A DNA stretch of 64,000 nt from an uncultured Bacteroidota bacterium (GTDB lineage: Bacteria; Bacteroidota; Bacteroidia; Flavobacteriales; Flavobacteriaceae): contig CACCLB010000004.1 of the NCBI GenBank assembly GCA_902546725.1, forward strand, positions 62,001 to 126,000, in the 5' to 3' direction. Below are positions 1 through 8,067 of this stretch, piece after piece; position 1 is the first letter of the stretch; every line of letters starts with the position of its first letter. The translations under genes were made by a program, and so were the position numbers. The notes under the pieces were generated by a model. The model was not told where the DNA came from, searched no databases, and worked only from the letters and a program-made list of their open reading frames with translations.

Positions 1-340
1 CCGCGAGATATTTAAAATCATCTGGAACACCCTCTTCTTCGAGTATGAGCTCAATAGTTGTGAAGTATTTATTTGCGCGCTTGAGTAAAAGCATCATGTT
101 GGATTGCCAATAGGTTTTGACCAATAATTCCTTATCCAAACGCTCTCTAATATCTGGCTGGTCAAGAGGAACAGCTTCTCCTGAAAAATCGAGATTTGAG
201 GGCAATTTTAAAGCATAGACTTTATAGCTCTCTTCTCCATGTGCATTAAATGCTGTGAAATTTTTAAAGTCAAAAGCGGAAAAACCTAAAATGATCAAAA
301 CGCCTAAAGCTAATGGGAGGAGTAATTTGCTGATTTTCAT
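1..340 (-). CDS. Lytic transglycosylase, N-terminal part (partial)
   Basis: The gene runs off the left edge; about 113 N-terminal codons are visible, starting at the ATG at 338-340. It opens with a membrane anchor or signal peptide (MKISKLLLPLALGVLIILGF). The segment around residues 85-112 (LLKRANKYFTTIE, then EEEGVPDDFKYLAV) matches the stretch just before the catalytic glutamate of MltD/Slt-type transglycosylases, which cleave the MurNAc-GlcNAc bond of peptidoglycan with 1,6-anhydro product formation. The catalytic residue lies outside the window. Assignment rests on this short conserved block, so the family is fairly sure and the subfamily is not. Confidence 0.8.
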   Translation of the reverse strand, partial: MKISKLLLPLALGVLIILGFSAFDFKNFTAFNAHGEESYKVYALKLPSNLDFSGEAVPLDQPDIRERLDKELLVKTYWQSNMMLLLKRANKYFTTIELILEEEGVPDDFKYLA

Positions 341-396
341 AGTTTAAAAAATTAATACAAGTTGCGTATCAGTACTAATAAATTAATGGTTTTATT

Positions 397-1089
397 TTAA
401 ACTTCATCGAGTAATAATTTTGGTAATTGATCATTAAACCATTTGGCATGAGTTATAATTGCCGCATGACCAGCGTTAATTTTATGCAGTGGACCCCTTA
501 GATTTTTTATTGGAAAAACAGTGTCTCTTTCTCCGTGAATGTGAATGATCTCATCCAAAGCATACCCTTGATCCCAATTGACTAAGGCGTCAATAGCCCA
601 ACTGAGATAAAAAGGGTTTCGCTCAGAAAGGTATTTTTGATACAGTTCAAGTCTTTTTTGAATTCCTTTGCCAAAGGTATATAAAGCCAAGGCGTCCAAA
701 CTATTAATCCATTGAGTGGGAAGCAGTTTGTGGGCATTTGTTTTTTTTGCCATTTTCATGGGAAGAGGCAATTCATTTTTGTTCTTTATACTCGATACAA
801 TAAGGAGTTTATCCACCTCAATGTGTTTGGCCATTTCCTGAACAAGAACCCCACCAAATGAAACCCCAAGCAGCAGAGGGTTTTTATGCTTCACACGCTC
901 ACACATTCTCAAAGCATATTGCTCCAGGCTTTCATTTTCATTGGGTTGAATCCAACTTAAATAATGCAACTCGATAGATGAAGGCAAACTGATATGTTCA
1001 AAGATTTTTGGACTTGCTGCCATCCCTGGCATGCAATAAAGATGCGAAGGTTTTGCTTTTGAAGTTGAGTTTGATGAAGATGTTAACAA
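397..1089 (-). CDS. Alpha/beta hydrolase, function unassigned
   Basis: A 230-residue single-domain alpha/beta hydrolase. The nucleophile elbow GVSFGG puts the serine at about residue 77; an acid is likely Asp189 in HGERDTVFP, and the histidine is His208 in INAGHAAI, giving the usual Ser-Asp-His order. No signal peptide is seen, so it should be cytoplasmic. Substrate cannot be told; the short lid and small size fit carboxylesterase or thioesterase-like members. A minus-strand promoter (1130-1158) lies upstream, overlapping the start of the divergent gene at 1163. Confidence 0.7.
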   Translation of the reverse strand: MLTSSSNSTSKAKPSHLYCMPGMAASPKIFEHISLPSSIELHYLSWIQPNENESLEQYALRMCERVKHKNPLLLGVSFGGVLVQEMAKHIEVDKLLIVSSIKNKNELPLPMKMAKKTNAHKLLPTQWINSLDALALYTFGKGIQKRLELYQKYLSERNPFYLSWAIDALVNWDQGYALDEIIHIHGERDTVFPIKNLRGPLHKINAGHAAIITHAKWFNDQLPKLLLDEV

Positions 1090-1129
1090 TTTTTTTGTAT
1101 TTTTATGTTCCCCATAATATTAGACAATA

Positions 1130-1158
1130 CAAAACTAAAAACATTACTTCAAAATCAA
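1130..1158 (-). promoter_or_regulatory. Bacteroidota-type promoter for the hydrolase gene
   Basis: On the minus strand TTG (1156-1158) is followed after 18 bases by TAGTTTTG (1130-1137), an exact match to the Flavobacterium consensus TTG-N17-23-TAnnTTTG. It would start transcription near 1124, leaving a leader of about 35 bases before the start codon at 1089. The -33 box lies only a few bases from the divergent start codon at 1163. Confidence 0.5.
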
Positions 1159-1162
1159 GGTT

Positions 1163-1456
1163 ATGAATGAATTGAATCTAGTAAATAATGAATTTTTAAG
1201 ACAATTTGAAGTCCAAATCGACAACCATCTCGCCAGAATAGAGTATTCAGAACAAGAAAGAAAAATTTTTCTAACTAAAATTTCAATTCCTGAATCCATT
1301 CAAAGCAAAAAGTTTGAAGAAGCATTTATCGTTAAAGTTCTTGAGTTCATTGAAAACAAAAACCTACGTGTAGTCCCTACATCCCCAAAAATTGCTGGTT
1401 TTGTCAGGAAAAATCGACGTTACAAAGAATTACTTCCTATTGGAATCAAACTCTAA
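1163..1456 (+). CDS. GNAT-like N-acetyltransferase fold protein (COG2388 type)
   Basis: A 97-residue protein resembling the minimal GCN5-related acetyltransferases (Acetyltransf_CG, YjdJ/Gtn-like). Visible features are the early strand LARIEYSEQERKIFL, the helix following KKFEEAFIVKVLEFIENKNL, and the C-terminal VVPTSPKIAGFVRKNRRY, which matches the conserved P-x-C/S-x-x-x-x-(F/Y) end of this family. The substrate of these mini-GNATs is not known. Its stop codon overlaps that of convergent mtaB by four bases (CTAA). Confidence 0.75.
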   Translation: MNELNLVNNEFLRQFEVQIDNHLARIEYSEQERKIFLTKISIPESIQSKKFEEAFIVKVLEFIENKNLRVVPTSPKIAGFVRKNRRYKELLPIGIKL

Positions 1457-2805
1457 TCTTCCAAGAGAAACCTTACCATCCCTTCCTCATCAATAGATTT
1501 TAAAAATACCTTTTTTACCGTATTAATCCATTCTGGATTCCATGGAGCTCTCACTTTTACATAGTTTTGAGAAAATCCTGTGATATAGCCTTTTTTGTTT
1601 TCTCCTTCAAAAAGAATCTCAACCGTATTCCCTAGTTGAGATTCATAAAAAGCTCTTCGCTTTTTTACGGAAAGTGCCCTTAACATTTTACTCCGCTTGG
1701 CTCTGACATCATTTTGTATTATACCGTCCAAACGAATTGCTTCAGTATTTGGACGTTCAGAATAGGTAAAAACATGTAAATAAGAAACGGGTAATTCATT
1801 TAAAAAATGATAGGTCGCTAAAAAATCTTCCTCGGTCTCACCTGGATAACCTACTATTACATCAACACCTATACATGCCTCTGGCATTTTATTTTTAATC
1901 CACTCTACCCGCTCTCTATAGAGTGGAGTGAGATAACGTCTCTTCATACTTTTTAAAATACGATCGCTACCACTTTGAAGGGGTATGTGAAAATGAGGAA
2001 CAAATCTCTTGCTTTGAGAAACGAATGAAATCGTTTCTAAACTCAACAAATTGGGTTCAATGGAAGAAATCCGTATTCGATTTATTGGCTTTACATCATC
2101 TAAAGCTCTAATGAGTTCTAAAAAAGTATGCTTGTGCTTTTTATCCCCATGCTCTCCTTTTCCATAGTCACCGATATTTACCCCCGTTAGTACGATTTCA
2201 TTCAAACCAGCTTCCGCAATACGATAGGCGTTTTCAATTACATTTTCTAAGACATCACTTCTTGATACACCTCGAGCTCGAGGTATGGTACAGTAAGTAC
2301 ATTTATAATCACAACCGTCTTGAACCTTTAAAAAAGCTCGAGTTCGATCACTTACAGAATAACTGCTTTCATAAAAATCAACCGATTCTATTTCACAAGA
2401 ATGTACCTCCCCTTGAGGAATTTTACTGAGGTCATGAATGTATTCATTGAGCTTGAATTTTTCAGATGCGCCTAAAACTAAATCAACTCCATCTAAAGCA
2501 GCAATTGCTTCGGGTTGTAGTTGAGCATAACAACCTATAGCAACAACAAAACCCTCTGGGTTTTGCTTTAAAACTTTATTGACCAGACCTTTGACCCGTT
2601 TGTCAGCATTTTCAGTAACTGAACAAGTGTTGATCACATACACCTCAGCAAAGTCATCGAAAGAGACTCTTTGGTAATTTTCGTTTTCAATAGATCTTGC
2701 TATGGTAGCAGTTTCAGAAAAATTGAGCTTACATCCAAGCGTGTGAAAAGCAACCCGAACTGCATCCGATGCTGTTTTTACTTGAGGAAGTAAAGTTTTT
2801 TCCAT
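1453..2805 (-). CDS. mtaB: tRNA t6A37 C2-methylthiotransferase MtaB
   Basis: A radical-SAM methylthiotransferase converting t6A37 of ANN-decoding tRNAs to ms2t6A. The N-terminal UPF0004 domain holds Cys25 (HTLGCKLN), Cys61 (INTCSV) and Cys92 (IGCYAQ), ligands of the second 4Fe-4S cluster. The radical-SAM motif CDYKCTYC gives Cys165, Cys169 and Cys172. A C-terminal TRAM domain is expected from about residue 385 (VEILFEGENKKGYITGF). At 450 residues it has the family length. HTLGCKLN rather than the MiaB-type start supports MtaB over MiaB or RimO. Confidence 0.93.
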   Translation of the reverse strand: MEKTLLPQVKTASDAVRVAFHTLGCKLNFSETATIARSIENENYQRVSFDDFAEVYVINTCSVTENADKRVKGLVNKVLKQNPEGFVVAIGCYAQLQPEAIAALDGVDLVLGASEKFKLNEYIHDLSKIPQGEVHSCEIESVDFYESSYSVSDRTRAFLKVQDGCDYKCTYCTIPRARGVSRSDVLENVIENAYRIAEAGLNEIVLTGVNIGDYGKGEHGDKKHKHTFLELIRALDDVKPINRIRISSIEPNLLSLETISFVSQSKRFVPHFHIPLQSGSDRILKSMKRRYLTPLYRERVEWIKNKMPEACIGVDVIVGYPGETEEDFLATYHFLNELPVSYLHVFTYSERPNTEAIRLDGIIQNDVRAKRSKMLRALSVKKRRAFYESQLGNTVEILFEGENKKGYITGFSQNYVKVRAPWNPEWINTVKKVFLKSIDEEGMVRFLLED

Positions 2806-2856
2806 AGCTCTCTTTAAAAACGTAATTTTAACGCAAATATATCAACAAAATAATTG

Positions 2857-4458
2857 ATGTTTAAAGGGCCTTTATTTCATTTAAGTATCGCCTATGTAAT
2901 GCTGTTCATTTTGAATGCGTGTACTGATGCGAATGTGTTGGATTCTAAAAGTGTATTCCGATACAACGAATACAGAAATGTGACCTCTTTAGATCCTGCA
3001 TTTGCCAGAAATCCTCAAAATATTTGGCCGGTTAATCAACTTTTTAATGGCCTTGTTCAGTTAGATAATCAACTAAAAATACAACCTGAAATTGCAAGCA
3101 ATTGGGAAATTAGCGAAGATGGGATGACCTATACTTTTAAACTTCGGGAAGATGTTTATTTTCACCCTTCTCCCCTTTTTGGAGCATCAACTACTCGAAG
3201 GGTGAATGCTTCAGATTTTGTCTTTAGCTTTAACCGACTTACCAACCCCAACGTAGCTTCCCCAGGCAGTTGGGTCATGCAGCAAGTAGCACATTACGAA
3301 GCAATTGATACTCACACTTTGAAAATACAACTTAAAAATCCTTTTCCTGGGTTTTTAGGTCTACTTTCTATGCGTTATTGTGCAGTGGTTCCCAAAGAAG
3401 TAGTCAATCACTATGGCAATCGATTTCGATCCAACCCCATTGGAACAGGCCCTTTTTATTTTAAAAGGTGGGAAGAAAACATCAAGCTTGTATTGCGAAA
3501 AAACAATAACTATTTTGAAAGAGACTCCCTTGGGAACTCCTTGCCCTACTTGGAATCCATTGCAATTCAATTCATTCCCGATATTCAAAGTGAGTTTATG
3601 TTATTTTTACAAGGCAAGTTGGATTTTATCAATTCATTGGATAGCTCTTATAAAGATGAACTTTTAACCCCTATAGGTCAACTTCAAGAAAATTATAAAA
3701 ACCGTTTAGAACTTCTCAACGGACCCTACTTGAATACAGAGTATATAGGCATCTATCTCGAGAATTCAAATCCTGCAATCCAGTCACCCAAAATAAGAGA
3801 AGCACTTAATATTGGTTTTGATCGTAAATTAATGATTGCTTATTTGAGAAATAATATAGGTTATCCAGCAAAAAAAGGATTTATACCCAAAGGACTTCCA
3901 GGGAGTTCAGAACAAGACTTTAACTACAGTCCAGAAAAAGCGAGAAAACTAGTTGAGGAATATATAAAGGAAACTAATTCTCCTCCCAGACTCACTTTAA
4001 CTACAGATGCCAATTATCTTGATCTTTGCGAATACCTCCAAAGGGAAATGCAAAAAATTGGAATTGCACTTGAAGTAGAGGTGATGCCTACAGCAACATT
4101 AAGACAGGCCAAATCATCGGGAAAATTAGAACTTTTTAGAGCCAGTTGGATTGCGGATTACCCTGATGCTGAAAATTACCTTTGCTTGTTTTACAGCACT
4201 AATTTTTCCCCTAATGGCCCAAACTACACCCACTACCAAAACAAAGCTTTTGACTCTTTATATCGCCTTGCAATGGCAACCCCAAAAGACAGTTTGAGGA
4301 TTCAAAAATACAGGGATATGGATGCTTTGGCAATGCAACAACATCCTATAATCCCCCTCTACTACGACGAAGTTGTCCGATTTATTCAAAAAGGGGTAAA
4401 GGGAATGGAAATAAATCCCATCAATTTACTCGTGTTAAAAAACGTTTATAAGGAATAA
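2857..4458 (+). CDS. Peptide/oligopeptide ABC transporter substrate-binding lipoprotein
   Basis: A family 5 extracellular solute-binding protein (SBP_bac_5) of 533 residues. It starts at the ATG at 2857; the TTG three bases earlier is less likely. A lipoprotein signal peptide ends at Cys22 (LNAC), so it should be anchored in the periplasm or outer envelope. Family blocks visible are LDPAFARNP, NQLFNGLVQLD, the domain entry LREDVYFHP and the C-terminal HPIIPLYY. No permease or ATPase gene lies beside it, so the partner transporter must be elsewhere. Confidence 0.85.
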   Translation: MFKGPLFHLSIAYVMLFILNACTDANVLDSKSVFRYNEYRNVTSLDPAFARNPQNIWPVNQLFNGLVQLDNQLKIQPEIASNWEISEDGMTYTFKLREDVYFHPSPLFGASTTRRVNASDFVFSFNRLTNPNVASPGSWVMQQVAHYEAIDTHTLKIQLKNPFPGFLGLLSMRYCAVVPKEVVNHYGNRFRSNPIGTGPFYFKRWEENIKLVLRKNNNYFERDSLGNSLPYLESIAIQFIPDIQSEFMLFLQGKLDFINSLDSSYKDELLTPIGQLQENYKNRLELLNGPYLNTEYIGIYLENSNPAIQSPKIREALNIGFDRKLMIAYLRNNIGYPAKKGFIPKGLPGSSEQDFNYSPEKARKLVEEYIKETNSPPRLTLTTDANYLDLCEYLQREMQKIGIALEVEVMPTATLRQAKSSGKLELFRASWIADYPDAENYLCLFYSTNFSPNGPNYTHYQNKAFDSLYRLAMATPKDSLRIQKYRDMDALAMQQHPIIPLYYDEVVRFIQKGVKGMEINPINLLVLKNVYKE

Positions 4459-4482
4459 AAAAAGCCGTGAAAACACGACTTT
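4457..4482 (-). terminator. Rho-independent terminator after rpmE2
   Basis: Read on the minus strand, a nine-base-pair stem (AAAGTCGTG / CACGGCTTT, one U-G wobble) with a TTTT loop is followed by seven T. It lies 25 bases past the L31 stop codon. On the plus strand the same hairpin lacks a T run, so it should act mainly on the minus strand. Confidence 0.7.
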
Positions 4483-4506
4483 AGATAACACTCGATTGAG
4501 GGTATT

Positions 4507-4761
4507 CTATTCTTTTTTAAACTTCGCGTATTTGTTTTTAAACTTGTCGATTCTACCAGCGGTGTCCACGAGTTTGGATTTACCTGTGTAAAACGGATGC
4601 GAAGTTCTTGAGATCTCCAATTTTACAAGAGGATATTCAACGCCTTCAACTTCAATAGTTTCCTTGGCGTTTACAGTTGATTTTGTAATAAACACATCGT
4701 CGTTTGACATGTCTTTAAATGCCACTAAACGATAATTTTCTGGGTGAATTTCTGCTTTCAT
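4507..4761 (-). CDS. rpmE2: 50S ribosomal protein L31 type B
   Basis: An 84-residue L31 of the zinc-independent B type. The start at 4761 gives the family N-terminus [11 protein letters not shown]; the open frame extends 13 codons further up but that part has no family match. The block [20 protein letters not shown] is diagnostic. It contains no cysteine, so it lacks the zinc ribbon of the A type. It is transcribed alone with its own terminator. Confidence 0.95.
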   Translation of the reverse strand: MKAEIHPENYRLVAFKDMSNDDVFITKSTVNAKETIEVEGVEYPLVKLEISRTSHPFYTGKSKLVDTAGRIDKFKNKYAKFKKE

Positions 4762-4856
4762 AATGCTAAAATCGACTGCAAATTTAATTTTATTTTTCAA
4801 AATATCACGAACTCTTTATCTTTTTTTATCTTAGGCTAGAATTTAAACATTTTACC

Positions 4857-5381
4857 ATGGAAAACCAGACTCCCTCAATCAAAACAACCATCATCAACTA
4901 TGCCCTAATCCTCTCGGCAATCTCCATTGCCTTTAATCTAATGCTCTATTTTCTCGATATGCATTACCAACAATCACAAATGACTGGGATTGTCGGTATA
5001 GTTATCATGATTGGTGTATTGATCTATTCGTTTATAGATCATAAAAAACTAAATGAGGGATACCTCAGCCTTTCTGAAGCTCTTAAAATTGGCTTGGGAA
5101 TATCTGCTCTTGCTGGGCTGATAGGCGTGGCTTATACCTTTGTATTGACTGAGTTCTTGGACCCAAATATGATGGAAAAGGCTTTGGACTTTCAACTTGA
5201 AAAAATGAGAATTGACAATCCAGAAATGACCCAAGACCAACTGGATGGAATTCGTTCTATGCAAGAAAAATTTTCGGGCCCTTTAATTCGTTCTGCTTTC
5301 CAAATCATCGGTTCACTTTTTATAGGTTTCATCATTTCCTTGATCGGGGGCTTAATCGTTAAGAAATCAAGGCCTGAATAA
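4857..5381 (+). CDS. DUF4199 family membrane protein
   Basis: A 174-residue Bacteroidota membrane protein of the DUF4199 family. Four hydrophobic segments are visible: about 11-32, 43-61, 76-98 and 144-168. The loop between segments three and four (DPNMMEKALDFQLEKM and the following acidic stretch) is typical of the family. Function is unknown. It stands 25 bases before the glycosyltransferase gene, an arrangement I recall as common in Flavobacteriia. Confidence 0.8.
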   Translation: MENQTPSIKTTIINYALILSAISIAFNLMLYFLDMHYQQSQMTGIVGIVIMIGVLIYSFIDHKKLNEGYLSLSEALKIGLGISALAGLIGVAYTFVLTEFLDPNMMEKALDFQLEKMRIDNPEMTQDQLDGIRSMQEKFSGPLIRSAFQIIGSLFIGFIISLIGGLIVKKSRPE

Positions 5382-5392
5382 GCCAAATTTTG

Positions 5393-5400
5393 TAGTTTTG
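5393..5400 (+). promoter_or_regulatory. -7 promoter element before the glycosyltransferase
   Basis: TAGTTTTG matches the TAnnTTTG consensus exactly and ends six bases before the start codon at 5407. Transcription would begin at or next to the ATG, so the transcript may be leaderless. No convincing -33 TTG is visible. Confidence 0.45.
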
Positions 5401-5406
5401 TGTTAA

Positions 5407-6360
5407 ATGCACACTCGCTTTGAACTTTCTATTGTAATACCTCTTCTAAACGAAAAAGAATCTTTGATTCCTCTTCATCAATGGATTAGCAAAGCTTTAG
5501 ATAGTAAGGCTTCTTCTTATGAAATCATCTTTATAGACGACGGAAGTACAGATGGCTCTTGGGAAACAATTAGTTCATTGGCTAAAGAATATCCAGAAGT
5601 TAGTGGAATTCGCTTTGCAAAAAATTACGGTAAATCTCAGGCATTGCACGCAGGTTTTAAAGAAGCTAAAAAAGAATTTGTGGCTACCCTTGATGCCGAT
5701 TTGCAAGATTCCCCTGATGAGCTCCCAAAAATGATCCAAACACTTAAAGAAGAAAACTTGGATTTAATCTCCGGATGGAAGAAAAAACGTTTTGATTCCG
5801 TTCTTTTTAAAAATTTACCCTCCAAATTATTTAATTGGGCAGCAAGAAGGGTCTCTGACATAAAACTTCACGATTTTAACTGTGGAATTAAAGTTTATCG
5901 AGCTGATGTTGTCAAGAATATTGACGTTCACGGGGAGATGCATCGGTATATACCCGTTTTGGCATCTCAGGAAGGATATCAAAAAATTGGAGAGCAAGTA
6001 GTCCAACACCAGGCGAGACAATACGGTCAAACAAAATTTGGAGCAGATCGATTTTTTAAGGGCTTTTTAGATCTTATCACACTTTGGTTTATCAATCGTT
6101 TTGGAAAAAGACCCATGCACTTTTTTGGCCTTTGGGGGACAATAATGTTGTTTTTTGGGTTTGGATTTACCCTTTACCTTGGAATTGATAAGTTGTACTT
6201 TGATACCAATGCCCGATTAATTACAGAACGCCCTGAGTTCTATATTGCATTGACATTAATGCTTTTAGGCAGCCAATTTTTTATCGCTGGTTTTTTAGGG
6301 GAATTGGTGCTGAGAAATGCGAGATTGACCCAACGCTATCACATCAAAGAAAAAACTTAA
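5407..6360 (+). CDS. Family 2 glycosyltransferase, DPM1/GtrB-like
   Basis: A 317-residue GT-A transferase that would move a sugar from a nucleotide donor to polyprenyl phosphate. The N-terminal domain shows SIVIPLLNE, the first acidic site FIDDGSTDGS, and the metal-binding DAD in ATLDADLQDSP. Two C-terminal hydrophobic segments (about 240-262 and 278-300) anchor it in the inner membrane, as in GtrB-type proteins. It lies three bases before the phosphohexomutase gene, suggesting a shared transcript. The sugar and its acceptor cannot be read from sequence. Confidence 0.85.
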   Translation: MHTRFELSIVIPLLNEKESLIPLHQWISKALDSKASSYEIIFIDDGSTDGSWETISSLAKEYPEVSGIRFAKNYGKSQALHAGFKEAKKEFVATLDADLQDSPDELPKMIQTLKEENLDLISGWKKKRFDSVLFKNLPSKLFNWAARRVSDIKLHDFNCGIKVYRADVVKNIDVHGEMHRYIPVLASQEGYQKIGEQVVQHQARQYGQTKFGADRFFKGFLDLITLWFINRFGKRPMHFFGLWGTIMLFFGFGFTLYLGIDKLYFDTNARLITERPEFYIALTLMLLGSQFFIAGFLGELVLRNARLTQRYHIKEKT

Positions 6361-6363
6361 CCT

Positions 6364-8067
6364 ATGAATATTGAAACTCGTATAGCGCAATGGTTGCGCA
6401 CTCCTTTTGATCAGCAAACACAAAATCAAGTGGCGCTTCTCGCTAAGAACCCAAAGGAAGCGGAGGACGCTTTTTATAAAGATTTGGAATTTGGTACTGG
6501 CGGAATGCGTGGGATTATGGGTGTTGGAACAAATCGAATCAATAAATACACTCTGGGTAAAAACACACAAGGACTCTCGGAATATTTAAAGGAACAACAT
6601 CCAAATGAGAAAATTTGTGCTGTGATCGCCTATGATTGCAGGCATCAAAGTAAAGAATTGGCAAAAATATGTGCAGATATTTTTACTGCAAATGGGATTC
6701 ACTGCTATCTTTTTAGTGATTTGAGGCCAACACCTGAGCTCTCTTTTGCTGTGAGGCATTTAAATGCTCAATGTGGAATAGTGCTTACTGCTTCACATAA
6801 TCCGCCTGAATACAATGGATTTAAGGTTTATGGAAAAGACGGAGGCCAGCTTGTTCCTCCACATGACGAGGCAATTAGTCAAAGAATCCTTGACACTGCT
6901 TTCGAATCCATTCAATTTGATGGAAATCCAGCCCTTTTACAATACATAGACAAAGAAATTGATACTGCCTACCAAAAAGACGTATTAAATTCAGCTTTGT
7001 TTGATAAAAGTAAGAATAAGCCACTTAAAATTGTTTTTACTCCCATACACGGAACCTCCATAACGGCCTTACCTCAGGTCCTAGAACAAGCTGGATATGA
7101 CAAGCTTACTATCGTAAAGGAGCAAATTGATCCAAACGGGGACTTTCCAACTGTAAAATCCCCAAATCCAGAAGAACAAGAAGCCCTCAAAATGGCTGTT
7201 GCTTTGGCAAATGAAAAAAATGCAGATCTTGTTATTGGTACAGATCCCGACGCTGACCGATTTGGCTTAGTTGTAAAAGATGCTGAATCAGCCTGGTGTT
7301 ATTTAAATGGCAATCAAATCATGGCTGTTTTAACCGATTTTTTACTTCAAAAAAGGGCAGCTGAGAATACCTTAAATTCAAATTGTTTTATTGCTTCAAC
7401 CGTAGTCTCTACTCCTTTAATCCAGCAAATTGCTGTGCACCATGGTGTACAGTATAAAAATACACTCACTGGATTTAAGTGGATTGCCAAGCTTATAGAA
7501 GGCTTTCCTGAACTTGAGTTTATAGGAGGTGGAGAGGAAAGTTTTGGGTACCTCGTGGGAGATTCAGTTCGAGATAAAGACGCCATTTCGGCTAGTCTTT
7601 TAGCTTGTGAAATTGCCAATGAAGCAAAGAATAACGGATCTAGTTTTTTCGAACTTTTAATTGAATGCTATAAAAAATATGGAGCCTATAAAGAACGACT
7701 GGTATCCATTACTAAAAAAGGAAAAGAAGGGGTTGAATACATCGCAGAACAAATGGAGAATTTTAGAAAATCTCCACCCAAAAGCATCGGCGGTATTGAT
7801 GTAATGATATTAGAGGATTACCTTCATCTTACTTCTTACAACTTCAAACGAAAAGAAGAGGAAAAACTTCAATACAGTCCCTCAAATGTCTTGATTTTTA
7901 AATTAGAAGACGGAACAAAAATTGCCTTAAGACCCAGTGGAACAGAACCAAAAATCAAATATTACTTTAGCATCAATCAAAAATTCGACCCTGATCAAAG
8001 CTGGAAAGAACAAGAAAAAACCCTAGAAATACGTTTAGATGAACTGAGCTCATTAATTTTGCCTTAA
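6364..8067 (+). CDS. Phospho-sugar mutase (phosphoglucomutase/phosphomannomutase)
   Basis: A 567-residue alpha-D-phosphohexomutase that interconverts hexose 1- and 6-phosphates. All four site loops are present: the phosphoserine loop TASHNPPEYNG (Ser144), the Mg-binding GTDPDADRFG (Asp294, Asp296, Asp298), the sugar-specificity loop GGGEESFG (Glu391, Ser393) and the phosphate-binding RPSGTEPK (523-530). Length fits the PGM2-like group common in Bacteroidota. The stop codon shares its last base with the ATG of the ABC exporter gene (TAATG). Confidence 0.92.
   Translation: MNIETRIAQWLRTPFDQQTQNQVALLAKNPKEAEDAFYKDLEFGTGGMRGIMGVGTNRINKYTLGKNTQGLSEYLKEQHPNEKICAVIAYDCRHQSKELAKICADIFTANGIHCYLFSDLRPTPELSFAVRHLNAQCGIVLTASHNPPEYNGFKVYGKDGGQLVPPHDEAISQRILDTAFESIQFDGNPALLQYIDKEIDTAYQKDVLNSALFDKSKNKPLKIVFTPIHGTSITALPQVLEQAGYDKLTIVKEQIDPNGDFPTVKSPNPEEQEALKMAVALANEKNADLVIGTDPDADRFGLVVKDAESAWCYLNGNQIMAVLTDFLLQKRAAENTLNSNCFIASTVVSTPLIQQIAVHHGVQYKNTLTGFKWIAKLIEGFPELEFIGGGEESFGYLVGDSVRDKDAISASLLACEIANEAKNNGSSFFELLIECYKKYGAYKERLVSITKKGKEGVEYIAEQMENFRKSPPKSIGGIDVMILEDYLHLTSYNFKRKEEEKLQYSPSNVLIFKLEDGTKIALRPSGTEPKIKYYFSINQKFDPDQSWKEQEKTLEIRLDELSSLILP

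Noticed and set aside
4762-4800. Upstream ATG adding 13 residues to L31
   Set aside because: L31 type B proteins begin at the [11 protein letters not shown] methionine.
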